Source of the DNA: Motilibacter peucedani
GTDB taxonomy: Bacteria; Actinomycetota; Actinomycetes; Motilibacterales; Motilibacteraceae
DNA: 64,000 nt
Reading direction: 5' to 3'
NCBI RefSeq assembly: GCF_003634695.1
Contig: NZ_RBWV01000013.1
Coordinates: 62,001 to 126,000, forward strand
In this document: positions 15,214 to 22,713 of the stretch, piece by piece
How positions within the stretch are numbered: position 1 is the first letter of the stretch
How the letters are laid out: each line of letters begins with the position of its first letter
The notes under the pieces: model-generated
What the model was told of the DNA's origin: nothing
Databases searched by the model: none
Seen by the model: the letters and a program-made list of their open reading frames with translations, nothing else
Translations under genes and position numbers: made by a program

Positions 15214-17427
15214 GTGACCAGGAAGCCGCGGAGGGACGACTCCCTCGACCTGCGCGGCCTGGCGAGCAGGTGCGGAGCGGTCCTCACCCTCGCCGGCAGC
15301 GCGGTGTCGGTGTCCTGCACCCTGCCTCTGGGCGGCTGGGCCCTGGTCGCGGGCGTCTCGGTCGCCGTCGTCGCCGCGGCCGTCGGCGTGCTGTGCCTGG
15401 TGCTGCCGTTCCACCGGTGGCCACGGGCCGCGATGCTGCCGATCATCCCGCTTGGCTGCGTGATGATCGGCCTGATGAACGCGGTGTCGTTCAACCCCTA
15501 CAACTCCACCTGCTTCTTCACCGTGCTCGCGGTCTTCATCGGGCTCTCGCAGCCGCGGTGGACGAGCCTCTGGTGGTCACCGCTCATCGGCGTCGCGTTC
15601 TGGCTGCCGCTGGCCGACGTCGCGCCCGCCGACCACGCGGCCTGGCTGCGGGGCGGCGCGCTCGACACGGTGCTGGTCTGCGTCCTGCTCAGCGAGATCA
15701 CCGCCTACCTCGTCAGCCGCCTGACCCGCTCGGCCGCTCAGCTGCACGAGCACGACGAGCGGCGCTTCGCCAGCCTGGTCGAGAACTCCTCGGACATCAC
15801 CGTGCTGCTCGACGGCGAGGGCCGCGTGGAGTACGTCAGCCCCTCGCTCACCTCGGTGCTCGGCATCGAGGCCTCCGGGCTCGTCGGCGCGGAGTGCGCG
15901 GCGGTCCTGCGCGAGCACATGCACCCGGACGAGGTCGAGGCCGCCCTCGAGCGCCTCGCCGCGGGACCGCGCCCCGGCGTCCCCACGCAGCTCGACCTGC
16001 GGGTGCGCGGCGGCGACGGCTGGCGCGTGCTCGAGTGCACCCTGTCGGCCTCGCCGGACTCCTCGGGCGCGGTCATCAACGCGCGCGACGTCACCGAGCG
16101 CCACCGGCTCGAGGTGGAGGTCCGCGAGCAGGCGCTGCGCAACCCGGTCACCGGGCTGCCGAACCGTACGCTGCTCAACGAGCGGATCTGGGACGCGACG
16201 GGCGCGGGGACGCCGGTCGGCGTCATCCACTGCGACATCGACGGCTTCAAGACCATCAACGACCGGCTCGGGCGCGAGGGCGGCGACGCCGTGCTCAGCG
16301 AGGTCGCCGGCCGGCTGTACGCGCTGGTGGCCGAGCCCTCGCTCGTGGCGCACCTCGAGGGCGACGAGTTCGCGGTGCTGCTCGTGGGCGCCGGCGAGCA
16401 GGAGACCGAGTCGTTCGCGCTGCGGGTGCTCGAGTGCCTGCGCGCGCCGTTCGACCAGCCCGAGCTGGTGCACACGCTGGTGACCGCGAGCCTCGGGCTC
16501 GCCGGCTCGTGGACCCAGGGGGCGGACCCGGTCACGGACGCCGACCTCGCGATGTACGCGGCGAAGGCCGCCGGCGGCGACTGCGCCCGCGTCTTCGAGC
16601 CGGACCTGCGCGAGGCCCGCATGGGCGAGCTGGTGCTGCGCGAGTCGGTGCGCCAGGCGCTGCACGGCGGCGAGCTGCGCCTGCACTTCCAGCCCATCGT
16701 CGACGTGGCGAGCGCCCGCCTCCAGGGCCTCGAGGCCCTGATCCGCTGGGAGCACCCGACGCGCGGGCTGCTCGGCCCCTTCGCCTTCCTCCCGACCGCC
16801 GAGTCGATGGGCCTGATGGGAGAGGTCGACCGCTGGGTGCTGCGCACGGCCTGCGCGTCGGTCGCCGAGCTCAAGCGGGAGCACCCCGTGGCGGCCGACG
16901 CCTACGTCAGCGCCAACGTCTCGCCCGCGCGGCTCGAGGAGCCCGGCTTCGCCGACGAGGTGCGCGCCGTGCTCGCCGACACCGGGCTCGACCCGCGCCA
17001 CCTCGTGCTGGAGATCACCGAGAGCGCGGCGCTGGGACTCGAGTCCGTCGTCGACGCGGTGCGGGTGCTGCGCGCGATCGGCGTGCGCTTCGCGGTCGAC
17101 GACTTCGGCACGGGCTACTCGTCGCTGAGCTACCTGCAGCAGCTCGACTTCGACATCCTGAAGGTCGACAAGAGCTTCACCGACCACATCACGACCGAGC
17201 GGTCGAGCACGCGGCTGGTCTCGGTCATCGCCGAGCTCGGCCGCACCCTGGGGCTGCACACCGTGGTCGAGGGCGTCGAGACCGAGGTGCAGGCGCGGGC
17301 GCTGCACGGGCTCGGCGTGCCCAGCGCGCAGGGCTACCTCTACAGCCGGCCGATGTCGCCGGCCGACCTGCCCGCCGTCATCGAGCAGCTCGAGCAGCAC
17401 GCGCCGCTGGCTGCCGCGACGGCGTAG
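15214..17427 (+). CDS. Membrane PAS-GGDEF-EAL c-di-GMP signalling protein
   Basis: A 737-residue regulator of cyclic di-GMP. Residues about 15-180 hold five or six hydrophobic segments. A PAS domain follows (FASLVENSSDITVLLDGEG), then a GGDEF domain and a C-terminal EAL domain. The diguanylate cyclase signature reads EGDEF instead of GGDEF, so synthase activity is doubtful. The phosphodiesterase motifs are intact: EALIRW, DDFGTGYSSL, KVDKSF and VVEGVET. It is therefore more likely a phosphodiesterase. The GTG at 15214 follows GATGAGGAC; GTG at 15169 is an alternative. It is divergent from the thiamine operon. Confidence 0.88.
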   Translation: MTRKPRRDDSLDLRGLASRCGAVLTLAGSAVSVSCTLPLGGWALVAGVSVAVVAAAVGVLCLVLPFHRWPRAAMLPIIPLGCVMIGLMNAVSFNPYNSTCFFTVLAVFIGLSQPRWTSLWWSPLIGVAFWLPLADVAPADHAAWLRGGALDTVLVCVLLSEITAYLVSRLTRSAAQLHEHDERRFASLVENSSDITVLLDGEGRVEYVSPSLTSVLGIEASGLVGAECAAVLREHMHPDEVEAALERLAAGPRPGVPTQLDLRVRGGDGWRVLECTLSASPDSSGAVINARDVTERHRLEVEVREQALRNPVTGLPNRTLLNERIWDATGAGTPVGVIHCDIDGFKTINDRLGREGGDAVLSEVAGRLYALVAEPSLVAHLEGDEFAVLLVGAGEQETESFALRVLECLRAPFDQPELVHTLVTASLGLAGSWTQGADPVTDADLAMYAAKAAGGDCARVFEPDLREARMGELVLRESVRQALHGGELRLHFQPIVDVASARLQGLEALIRWEHPTRGLLGPFAFLPTAESMGLMGEVDRWVLRTACASVAELKREHPVAADAYVSANVSPARLEEPGFADEVRAVLADTGLDPRHLVLEITESAALGLESVVDAVRVLRAIGVRFAVDDFGTGYSSLSYLQQLDFDILKVDKSFTDHITTERSSTRLVSVIAELGRTLGLHTVVEGVETEVQARALHGLGVPSAQGYLYSRPMSPADLPAVIEQLEQHAPLAAATA

Positions 17428-17627
17428 GGCCACGTCGCCCGGCGTCGGTGTCGGACCTGCGGCTCGGTGGAATGGCGCGTACGCGTGGGTGGAGTCCGGC
17501 TCCGGGTCCGACGACGCCGAGGCCGCCGGCCGCGCCGCGGCCCTGCTGGAGACCGCGGAGGCGCACGGCGCGCCGGCGGCAGAGGTCGTCGCCGTCCAGG
17601 AGGCGTCGAGGCGCTGGAGGTCTGAGT

Positions 17628-18182
17628 TCAGGACTCGTACTCGGCGGCGGGCGGCTGCTCGGCCTGGCGCTCCTCGAGCTCCTCGAGCAGGGTGCGCAGC
17701 TCGCCGCGCAGGAAGTCGCGGGTGGCCACCTCGCCGAGCGCGATGCGCACGGCGGCCAGCTCGCGGGTGAGGTACTCGGTGTCGGCGATGCTGCGCTCGC
17801 TGCGCGCGCGGTCCTGCTCCCACTGCACCCGGTCGCGGTCGGCCTGGCGGTTCTGCGCCAGCAGGATCAGCGGCGCGGCGTAGGACGCCTGCAGCGACAG
17901 GATGAGCGTGAGCAGCGTGTAGTTGGTGGCCCGCGGGTCGAACTGGAGCCGGTCCGGCGTCCAGGTGTTCCACGCCAGCCAGAGCGCCACGAACACCGTG
18001 AGGTAGCCGATGAACCGCCAGGTGCCGAGGAAGCGGGCGATGCGCTCGCCGATCGCGCCGAAGGTCTCGGCGTCGTAGCCCGGGCCGCGCAGCCCGCGCC
18101 GGCCGCGCTCGCGCGGCACGTCGAGCGCCGGGCGCGAGCGCGAGGGCCGGGGCCCGCGCAGGCCGCGCTCGTCACGAGCCAC
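17628..18182 (-). CDS. DUF1003 family membrane protein
   Basis: A 184-residue protein with two membrane segments (FIGYLTVFVALWLAWNTW and NYTLLTLILSLQASYAAPLI). It has the DUF1003 signatures FDPRATNYTLL and LLAQNRQADRDR, followed by a charged coiled-coil-like C-terminus. Function is unknown. It starts inside the 3' end of the MgtE-N/CBS gene (11-nt overlap), the same pair found in mycobacteria (Rv1231c-Rv1232c), which suggests a shared role, perhaps in metal or envelope physiology. The N-terminal 35 residues are Arg/Pro-rich. The 200-nt gap between it and the convergent GGDEF-EAL gene shows no clear terminator. Confidence 0.87.
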   Translation of the reverse strand: MARDERGLRGPRPSRSRPALDVPRERGRRGLRGPGYDAETFGAIGERIARFLGTWRFIGYLTVFVALWLAWNTWTPDRLQFDPRATNYTLLTLILSLQASYAAPLILLAQNRQADRDRVQWEQDRARSERSIADTEYLTRELAAVRIALGEVATRDFLRGELRTLLEELEERQAEQPPAAEYES

Positions 18183-19425
18183 GCGGCACCTCGATGTCGG
18201 CCGGGCGGTCGCGCCAGTCGTCGGGCAGCAGGTGGTCGAGCACGTCGTCGACGGTGACCGCGCCCAGCAGGTGGTCGTTGTCGTCGACGACCGCGATGGC
18301 CACGAGGTTGTAGGTGGCCAGGTAGTGCGTCACGGCCGGCAGCGTCGTCTGCGGCAGCAGCGGGTCGACGTCCTTGTCGACGACCCCGGACACCAGGGAC
18401 GACGGCGGCTCGCGCAGCAGGCGCTGGATGTGGGCGGTGCCGAGGAAGCGCCCGGTCGGCGTCTCGAGCGGGGGCCGGCAGACGTAGACGGAGGAGGCGA
18501 GCGCGGGGGAGAGGTCGGCGACGCGCACGCGGGCGAGCGCCTCGGCGACGGTGGCGTCGGGAGGCAGGATGACCGGCTCGGTCGTCATCATGCCGCCGGC
18601 CGTGAGCTCGTCGTAGGACAGCAGGCGGCGCACGTCGGCCGCCTCGCCGGGCTCCATGAGCGCGAGCAGCTTCTCGGCCTCGTGCTCGGGCAGCTCGGCC
18701 AGCAGGTCGGCCGCGTCGTCGGGGCCCATGGCCTCGAGCACGTCGGCCGCGCGCGCCTCGTCGAGGTTGCCGAGGATCTCGACCTGGTCGTCCTCGGGCA
18801 GCTCCTCCAGGACGTCGGCGAGCTTCTCGTCGTCGAGCGCGGCGGCGACCTCGGCGCGCCGCTTGGGCGAGAGGTCGTGCAGCACGTTGGCGAGGTCCGG
18901 CGCGCGCATCTCCTCGAAGGCGGCCAGCAGGTTGGTGGCGCCCTGGCCCTGCTCCTGCAGGCTGAAGCCGGTCACCGCGTCCCAGTCGACGGTGAGCGCC
19001 TCGCCGCGCCGGCGCAAGCCCTTGGCCGGGCGGCTGACGTGCACCTTGTCGAGCACCCAGTCGCGCGTGCGCGTCTGCTCCAGGGCGATGTCCTCGACGG
19101 TGACGGTCGTGGAGTCCTCGACGAGGGTCACCTTGCGGTCGAGCAGCTCGCCGAGGACCAGGGTCTCGGTGGGCCGCTGGGAGAAGCGGCGCATGTTGAC
19201 GATGCCGGTGGTGATGACCGAGCCGGGGTCGACGGCGGTGACCCGTGTCATGGGCAGGAAGACCGGGCGCCTGCCGAGGACCTCGACGACGAGTCCCAGC
19301 ACGCGCGGGCGCTGCTCCTGCCGCAGCAGGCAGACGACGTCGCGCACCTTGCCGACCTGGTCACCGGTGGGGTCGAAGACTCCGGTGCCGGCCAGCCGGG
19401 CGGCGTAGACGCGGGTGCCACTCAC
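18172..19425 (-). CDS. PRC-barrel, MgtE-N and CBS-pair protein
   Basis: A 417-residue soluble protein with an N-terminal PRC-barrel (FDPTGDQVGKVRDVVCLL), an MgtE N-terminal superhelix (LANVLHDLSPKRRAEVAAAL, repeated LADVLEELPEDD) and two CBS domains (MMTTEPVILPPDATVAEAL; LLGAVTVDDVLDHLL). The MgtE membrane channel domain is missing, so it is a sensor or regulator relative of the Mg2+ channel rather than a transporter. CBS domains usually bind adenosyl ligands. It is coupled to the DUF1003 gene. The GTG start has TAGCCT 7 nt upstream and no Shine-Dalgarno, suggesting leaderless translation. Confidence 0.88.
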   Translation of the reverse strand: MSGTRVYAARLAGTGVFDPTGDQVGKVRDVVCLLRQEQRPRVLGLVVEVLGRRPVFLPMTRVTAVDPGSVITTGIVNMRRFSQRPTETLVLGELLDRKVTLVEDSTTVTVEDIALEQTRTRDWVLDKVHVSRPAKGLRRRGEALTVDWDAVTGFSLQEQGQGATNLLAAFEEMRAPDLANVLHDLSPKRRAEVAAALDDEKLADVLEELPEDDQVEILGNLDEARAADVLEAMGPDDAADLLAELPEHEAEKLLALMEPGEAADVRRLLSYDELTAGGMMTTEPVILPPDATVAEALARVRVADLSPALASSVYVCRPPLETPTGRFLGTAHIQRLLREPPSSLVSGVVDKDVDPLLPQTTLPAVTHYLATYNLVAIAVVDDNDHLLGAVTVDDVLDHLLPDDWRDRPADIEVPRGS

Positions 19426-19432
19426 GCAGCGA

Positions 19433-19438
19433 AGGCTA
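19433..19438 (-). promoter_or_regulatory. -10 element, leaderless MgtE-N/CBS gene
   Basis: TAGCCT on the minus strand ends 7 nt before the GTG at 19425. It overlaps the stop codon of the upstream MOSC gene. Confidence 0.45.
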
Positions 19439-20197
19439 GGTCATCTGCGGCTCGACGGGGTCGCCGACGCCCACCTCGCCGGGCTCGACGACGGTGGCGA
19501 TGACGCCGAGGCAGGTGAGGTCGCGGCCGCGCACCTGGACGAGCCGGCGCACGCCGTCCCAGTCCTGCTCGCCGGTGACCGGCGAGGCGCCGATCACGAC
19601 GCAGCGCTGGAGCAGGTGGCTCACGCGTACGACTGCCGCCCCCACCCGCACGTCGCGGCCGACCCAGCCGTCCTCCTCGTAGGGCGCTGCGCCCTCGAGC
19701 TCCACGAGCACGCGCAGCCGGCGCAGCTGCGGCCCCGCCTCGTCCTCGGGCAGCCCGACGGCTGCCGCGGAGGCGCGGGAGACGAGCGACACCGGGCCCT
19801 CGTCCCAGCCGATGCCCGTCCGGTCGGCGAGCACCAGCCGCAGCGGCTCGCCGGCCGCCTCGCTCACGGCGTCCTCGACCGCGCCGGACAGGCGCCGGCC
19901 CGCGCGCTGCTTGCCGAACAGGTCGGCCGACAGGGCGGCGCCGGCCTCGTGGACCGCTGTGGCGACCGACCCGCCCCCGGGCAGCCGCAGCCGCAGCTCC
20001 CCGGCCTCGAGGTCGAGGTCGGGCTCGAGCGTCGCGAGCGCCGGGAGCTGGCGGATGGTGGCCACGGTGCCGTCGGCGCGCAGCAGGAACAGGCGGCGGT
20101 CCTCCGCCACGCCCTGCTGCTCGAGCCGGACGCGCTGGCGCGGCACGGCCGCCAGCCCCTTCACCGGCGCGACCGTGAGGCCGCTGACGCTCGTCAT
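19436..20197 (-). CDS. MOSC domain protein
   Basis: A 253-residue protein with an N-terminal beta-barrel (VSGLTVAPVKGLAAVPRQRV) and a C-terminal MOSC domain, as in YcbX/YiiM-like and molybdenum-cofactor sulfurase C-terminal proteins that handle sulfur or bind molybdenum cofactor. The usual functional Cys may be in HLLQRCVVIGASPVTGEQD or in DLTCLGV. The substrate is unknown. The ATG at 20197 fits the family N-terminus; the frame remains open upstream through the azoreductase region but without coding logic. It ends within the promoter of the MgtE-N/CBS gene. Confidence 0.83.
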   Translation of the reverse strand: MTSVSGLTVAPVKGLAAVPRQRVRLEQQGVAEDRRLFLLRADGTVATIRQLPALATLEPDLDLEAGELRLRLPGGGSVATAVHEAGAALSADLFGKQRAGRRLSGAVEDAVSEAAGEPLRLVLADRTGIGWDEGPVSLVSRASAAAVGLPEDEAGPQLRRLRVLVELEGAAPYEEDGWVGRDVRVGAAVVRVSHLLQRCVVIGASPVTGEQDWDGVRRLVQVRGRDLTCLGVIATVVEPGEVGVGDPVEPQMT

Positions 20198-20238
20198 GGG
20201 CCCACAGTGTGCCGGAACGCAGCGCGCCGGGCGGCGTG

Positions 20239-20907
20239 TCAGCCGGCGAGGCGCGTGACCCCGGCCACCCGCTCGGCCAGGACGGCGCCGTGGCGGCCGG
20301 CGCTCTCGTGCCCGTCGCGCAGCGACTTCTCGGCGAGCGGGATCAGCTCGGCCATCGCCGGGTTGAGCCCGGCGAGGGTCAGCTCGACCTCTGAGACGTG
20401 GACGTCGAGGGCGAACACGTCGCCCAGCACGCGCAGGTAGTAGGGCGTCGCGTGGTCCCAGCCGTGCTTCGGCATGCCCTCGGAGTAGCCGCCGCCGCGG
20501 GTCACGACGAGCGCGGCCGGCCGGCCGGCGATCGGCGAGGGGGTGCCGGCGCGGAAGCGCGGGTCTGTCAGCACGAGGTCGATCCAGGTCTTGACGTGCT
20601 GGTCGACGCCCCAGTTGTAGAGCGGCAGCGCGAAGACGTAGGCGTCGGCCGCGACGAGCTCGTCGGCCAGCGTGGCGGCGAGGGCGAGCGCGTCGCGCTG
20701 CTCCGGGCTGCGCGCGTCCTCGGGCAGGAACGAGCCGCCCACGGCGTGGGGCCACAGGTCCGAGGGCAGCGGGTGGGCGCCCAGGTCACGCCGGACGACC
20801 GGCGCGTGGGGGTGGACCTCGAGCCACGCGTCGGTCGCAGTGTCGGCGACCTTGCGGCTCACCGACTGCTCGCCGCGGATGCTCGCATCGAGACGGAACA
20901 GGGACAT
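20239..20907 (-). CDS. azoR: FMN-dependent NADH-azoreductase
   Basis: A 222-residue flavodoxin-fold quinone/azo reductase. It shows the N-terminal FMN loop (LDASIRGEQSVSRKVAD), the PLYNWGV segment that contacts the flavin, and TRGGGYSEG. It probably detoxifies quinones or electrophiles with NAD(P)H. The ATG follows a strong CAGGAGGAG. It is divergent from a MarR-family gene, and the shared region contains a strong promoter overlapped by a perfect inverted repeat, so it is likely repressed by that MarR protein and induced by quinone-like compounds. Confidence 0.88.
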   Translation of the reverse strand: MSLFRLDASIRGEQSVSRKVADTATDAWLEVHPHAPVVRRDLGAHPLPSDLWPHAVGGSFLPEDARSPEQRDALALAATLADELVAADAYVFALPLYNWGVDQHVKTWIDLVLTDPRFRAGTPSPIAGRPAALVVTRGGGYSEGMPKHGWDHATPYYLRVLGDVFALDVHVSEVELTLAGLNPAMAELIPLAEKSLRDGHESAGRHGAVLAERVAGVTRLAG

Positions 20908-20951
20908 GGCTCCTCCTGGGGACCTGGGTGCAGGGACGGTTCCTGCTGCTG

Positions 20952-20984
20952 GACAGATCGTATGTCAAGCAGAACATCTGTCAA
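20952..20984 (-). promoter_or_regulatory. azoR promoter with overlapping palindromic operator
   Basis: On the minus strand TTGACA (20979-20984) and TACGAT (20957-20962) are separated by 16 bp, a strong vegetative promoter. The inverted repeat GACAGAT (20952-20958) / ATCTGTC (20976-20982), 17 bp apart, covers both boxes. A second TTGACA occurs at 20963-20968. The layout fits repression by the divergent MarR protein. Confidence 0.7.
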
Positions 20985-21025
20985 CCCGACCGTCTGGACG
21001 ACCGCGCACAGGGACGCGCCGGGTG

Positions 21026-21031
21026 TACGGT
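21026..21031 (+). promoter_or_regulatory. -10 element, leaderless MarR gene
   Basis: TACGGT ends 6 nt before the ATG at 21038, with no ribosome-binding site between them. Confidence 0.5.
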
Positions 21032-21037
21032 CGTGGC

Positions 21038-21568
21038 ATGGACGAGCTGCAGGCGTGTGCCGCCGCCTCGCCCTGCTCGCCCCTCGAGCGCGACCTCGGC
21101 TACACCCTCGGCGCGGTGTTCCGCGCCTATGTCAAGGCGGCCGGCTCGGTGCTCGCCGACCTGCCCGGCGGCCCCCGCGGGTTCCACGTGCTCACCGCCG
21201 CCGTGAGCGGCGAGGCGGCGAGCCAGACCGTCGTCGGCCAGCGCCTCGGGGTCGACCGCACGGTCCTGACCTACCTGCTCGACGACCTCGAGCGGGCCGG
21301 ACTGGTCACGCGCCGGCCCGACCCCGCCGACCGGCGCAGCCGCCAGGTGGTCGCCACCGACGACGGTCGCCGCGTCCACGCCGAGGCGGAGCGGGCGCTG
21401 GCCGGCATCGACACCTCCGTGCTGCGCGGGCTCTCGCCTGCCGAGGCGGCGACGTTCCGCTCCCTGCTCGAGCGCGTGGCGGCGACCCTCCCGGGCGACG
21501 AGCCCGCCACCGTGGAGTCGGCGTGCGAGGCCGCCGACGCCGTCGCCCGCGAGGTCGCCCGCGCCTGA
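21038..21568 (+). CDS. MarR family regulator of the azoreductase
   Basis: A 176-residue winged-helix repressor. The DNA-reading segment is SQTVVGQRLGVDRTVLTYLL, followed by DDLERAGLVTRRPDPADRRSRQVV, the typical MarR wing. Two Cys lie near the N-terminus (ACAAASPC) and could sense electrophiles, which would suit control of an azoreductase; this is inference. It is divergent from azoR, and a perfect 7-bp inverted repeat sits over the azoR promoter between them. The start at 21038 is supported by a -10 box placed for a leaderless transcript. Confidence 0.85.
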   Translation: MDELQACAAASPCSPLERDLGYTLGAVFRAYVKAAGSVLADLPGGPRGFHVLTAAVSGEAASQTVVGQRLGVDRTVLTYLLDDLERAGLVTRRPDPADRRSRQVVATDDGRRVHAEAERALAGIDTSVLRGLSPAEAATFRSLLERVAATLPGDEPATVESACEAADAVAREVARA

Positions 21569-21600
21569 GGGGCTGCCGCTCCGGCGGGCTGCTGCGTGCG

Positions 21601-22473
21601 TCAGCCCAGCAGCGGGCGCACCTGCTCGCCGGCGAAGCGCACGAAGCCCTCGAGGTCGGGCTCGTCCTCGGTCGGCTGCAGCACGACGGTGTCGGCGCCG
21701 GCCTCGGCCCAGCGGCGTACGCCGTTGGCCACCGACTCCGCGTCGCCGCCCACCGTGACGTCGGCACCGGCCGGGAACTCCCAGCGCCGGCACTCGCGCT
21801 CGAGCCGCTCGGCGGAGTCGGGACCGGCGGCAGCGACGAGGTAGACGACGACCTCGTGGTGGTCCGAGCGCCCGGCGAGGGCGCGGCCCTCGTCGACGAT
21901 CCCGCGGGCGCGGCGCACGCCGTCGGGCGTGGTGCCCCCGGTGAGGATCGTGCCGGCCGCGAGCTCGCCGGAGAGCCGCAGCGTACGGTCGCCGGTCGCT
22001 CCGGTGATGAGCGCCGGCGGCTGCGCCGGCGGCCAGTCGAGCGCGACGTCGTCGAGGTGCACGTAGCGCCCGCTGGTCGTGACGCGCTCGCCGGCGAGCA
22101 GCGCCTGGAGCGCGGAGAGGTGCTCGCGCAGGCAGGTCATGGGGGAGGCGGGCCGGGCGCCGACCTGCGCCATCCAGTCCTGCACGCCGTGGCCGACGGC
22201 CGGGCGCACGCGTCCCGGGAAGACGCGCGCCAGGGTCGCGAGCTCCATGGCCGAGAGGGCGACGTTGCGGAAGGGCACCGGCATGAGCCCGATGCCCAGG
22301 CGCAGCTGGGTCGTCCAGGCGAGCGCCATCGCCGCCGAGGAGATGCCCCCCTCACGGAAGCAGTCCTCCCAGATCCACAGCTCCTCGAGGCCGGCCTCGT
22401 CGGCGGCCCGGGCCACCGAGCGCAGCCGCTCGGGCGGGAGCTGGGGGCGGAAGACAGCGCCGAGGGTCGTCAT
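21601..22473 (-). CDS. LLM class flavin-dependent oxidoreductase
   Basis: A 290-residue luciferase-like monooxygenase/F420-dependent reductase-like TIM-barrel protein. Family segments seen are GLEELWIWEDCF, LRLGIGLMPVPFRNVALSAME and the C-terminal AEAGADTVVLQP. Whether the cofactor is FMN or F420 cannot be decided. The ATG at 22473 is preferred because AGGATGGG precedes it; an ATG nine bases upstream is the alternative. It is convergent with the MarR gene and divergent from the sugar-uptake locus. The substrate is unknown. Confidence 0.83.
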   Translation of the reverse strand: MTTLGAVFRPQLPPERLRSVARAADEAGLEELWIWEDCFREGGISSAAMALAWTTQLRLGIGLMPVPFRNVALSAMELATLARVFPGRVRPAVGHGVQDWMAQVGARPASPMTCLREHLSALQALLAGERVTTSGRYVHLDDVALDWPPAQPPALITGATGDRTLRLSGELAAGTILTGGTTPDGVRRARGIVDEGRALAGRSDHHEVVVYLVAAAGPDSAERLERECRRWEFPAGADVTVGGDAESVANGVRRWAEAGADTVVLQPTEDEPDLEGFVRFAGEQVRPLLG

Positions 22474-22628
22474 GGCGCCCATCCTGTCGCAGCCGCCCCC
22501 GGGGCGTCGACGTTCTCGCCGTGCGGGGCGCGTGCCCCGGCGGTAGCGTCCGGGAGGCCGTCCGGCAGCAGAACCGCGCAGAGACGACGACGTTCGAGCA
22601 CGGACGAGCAGTGCGGCCGGTGCTCCTG

Positions 22629-22664
22629 GGAACTGTTGACGGTTCCTGGCGCCGGACGTACAAC
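22629..22664 (+). promoter_or_regulatory. Sugar-locus promoter with inverted repeat
   Basis: TTGACG (22636-22641) and TACAAC (22659-22664) are 17 bp apart. GGAAC (22629-22633) and GTTCC (22642-22646) form an inverted repeat around the -35 box and are a candidate operator, perhaps for the DeoR protein encoded in the same locus. The predicted transcript has a leader of about 43 nt with GAGGAGCAGG before the ATG. Confidence 0.5.
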
Positions 22665-22713
22665 AGACCCACCCGCGTCCCGGAAGGGACCTCCTCGAGG
22701 AGCAGGCGAACAC

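Noticed and set aside
17489-17770. Possible small plus-strand gene after the GGDEF-EAL gene
   Set aside because: The first 45 codons have coding-like bias, but the frame then runs 143 nt antisense into the well-supported DUF1003 gene and has no ribosome-binding site. It could be a remnant.
15270-18257. A roughly 1000-codon plus-strand frame across the GGDEF-EAL and DUF1003 genes
   Set aside because: The translation is Arg/Pro/Ala-rich without motifs, while another frame encodes clear PAS, GGDEF and EAL domains.
20398-22713. Extending the solute-binding protein upstream through a long open frame
   Set aside because: The twin-arginine lipoprotein signal begins at 22714 with a ribosome-binding site; upstream sequence covers the azoR, MarR and LLM genes in other frames.
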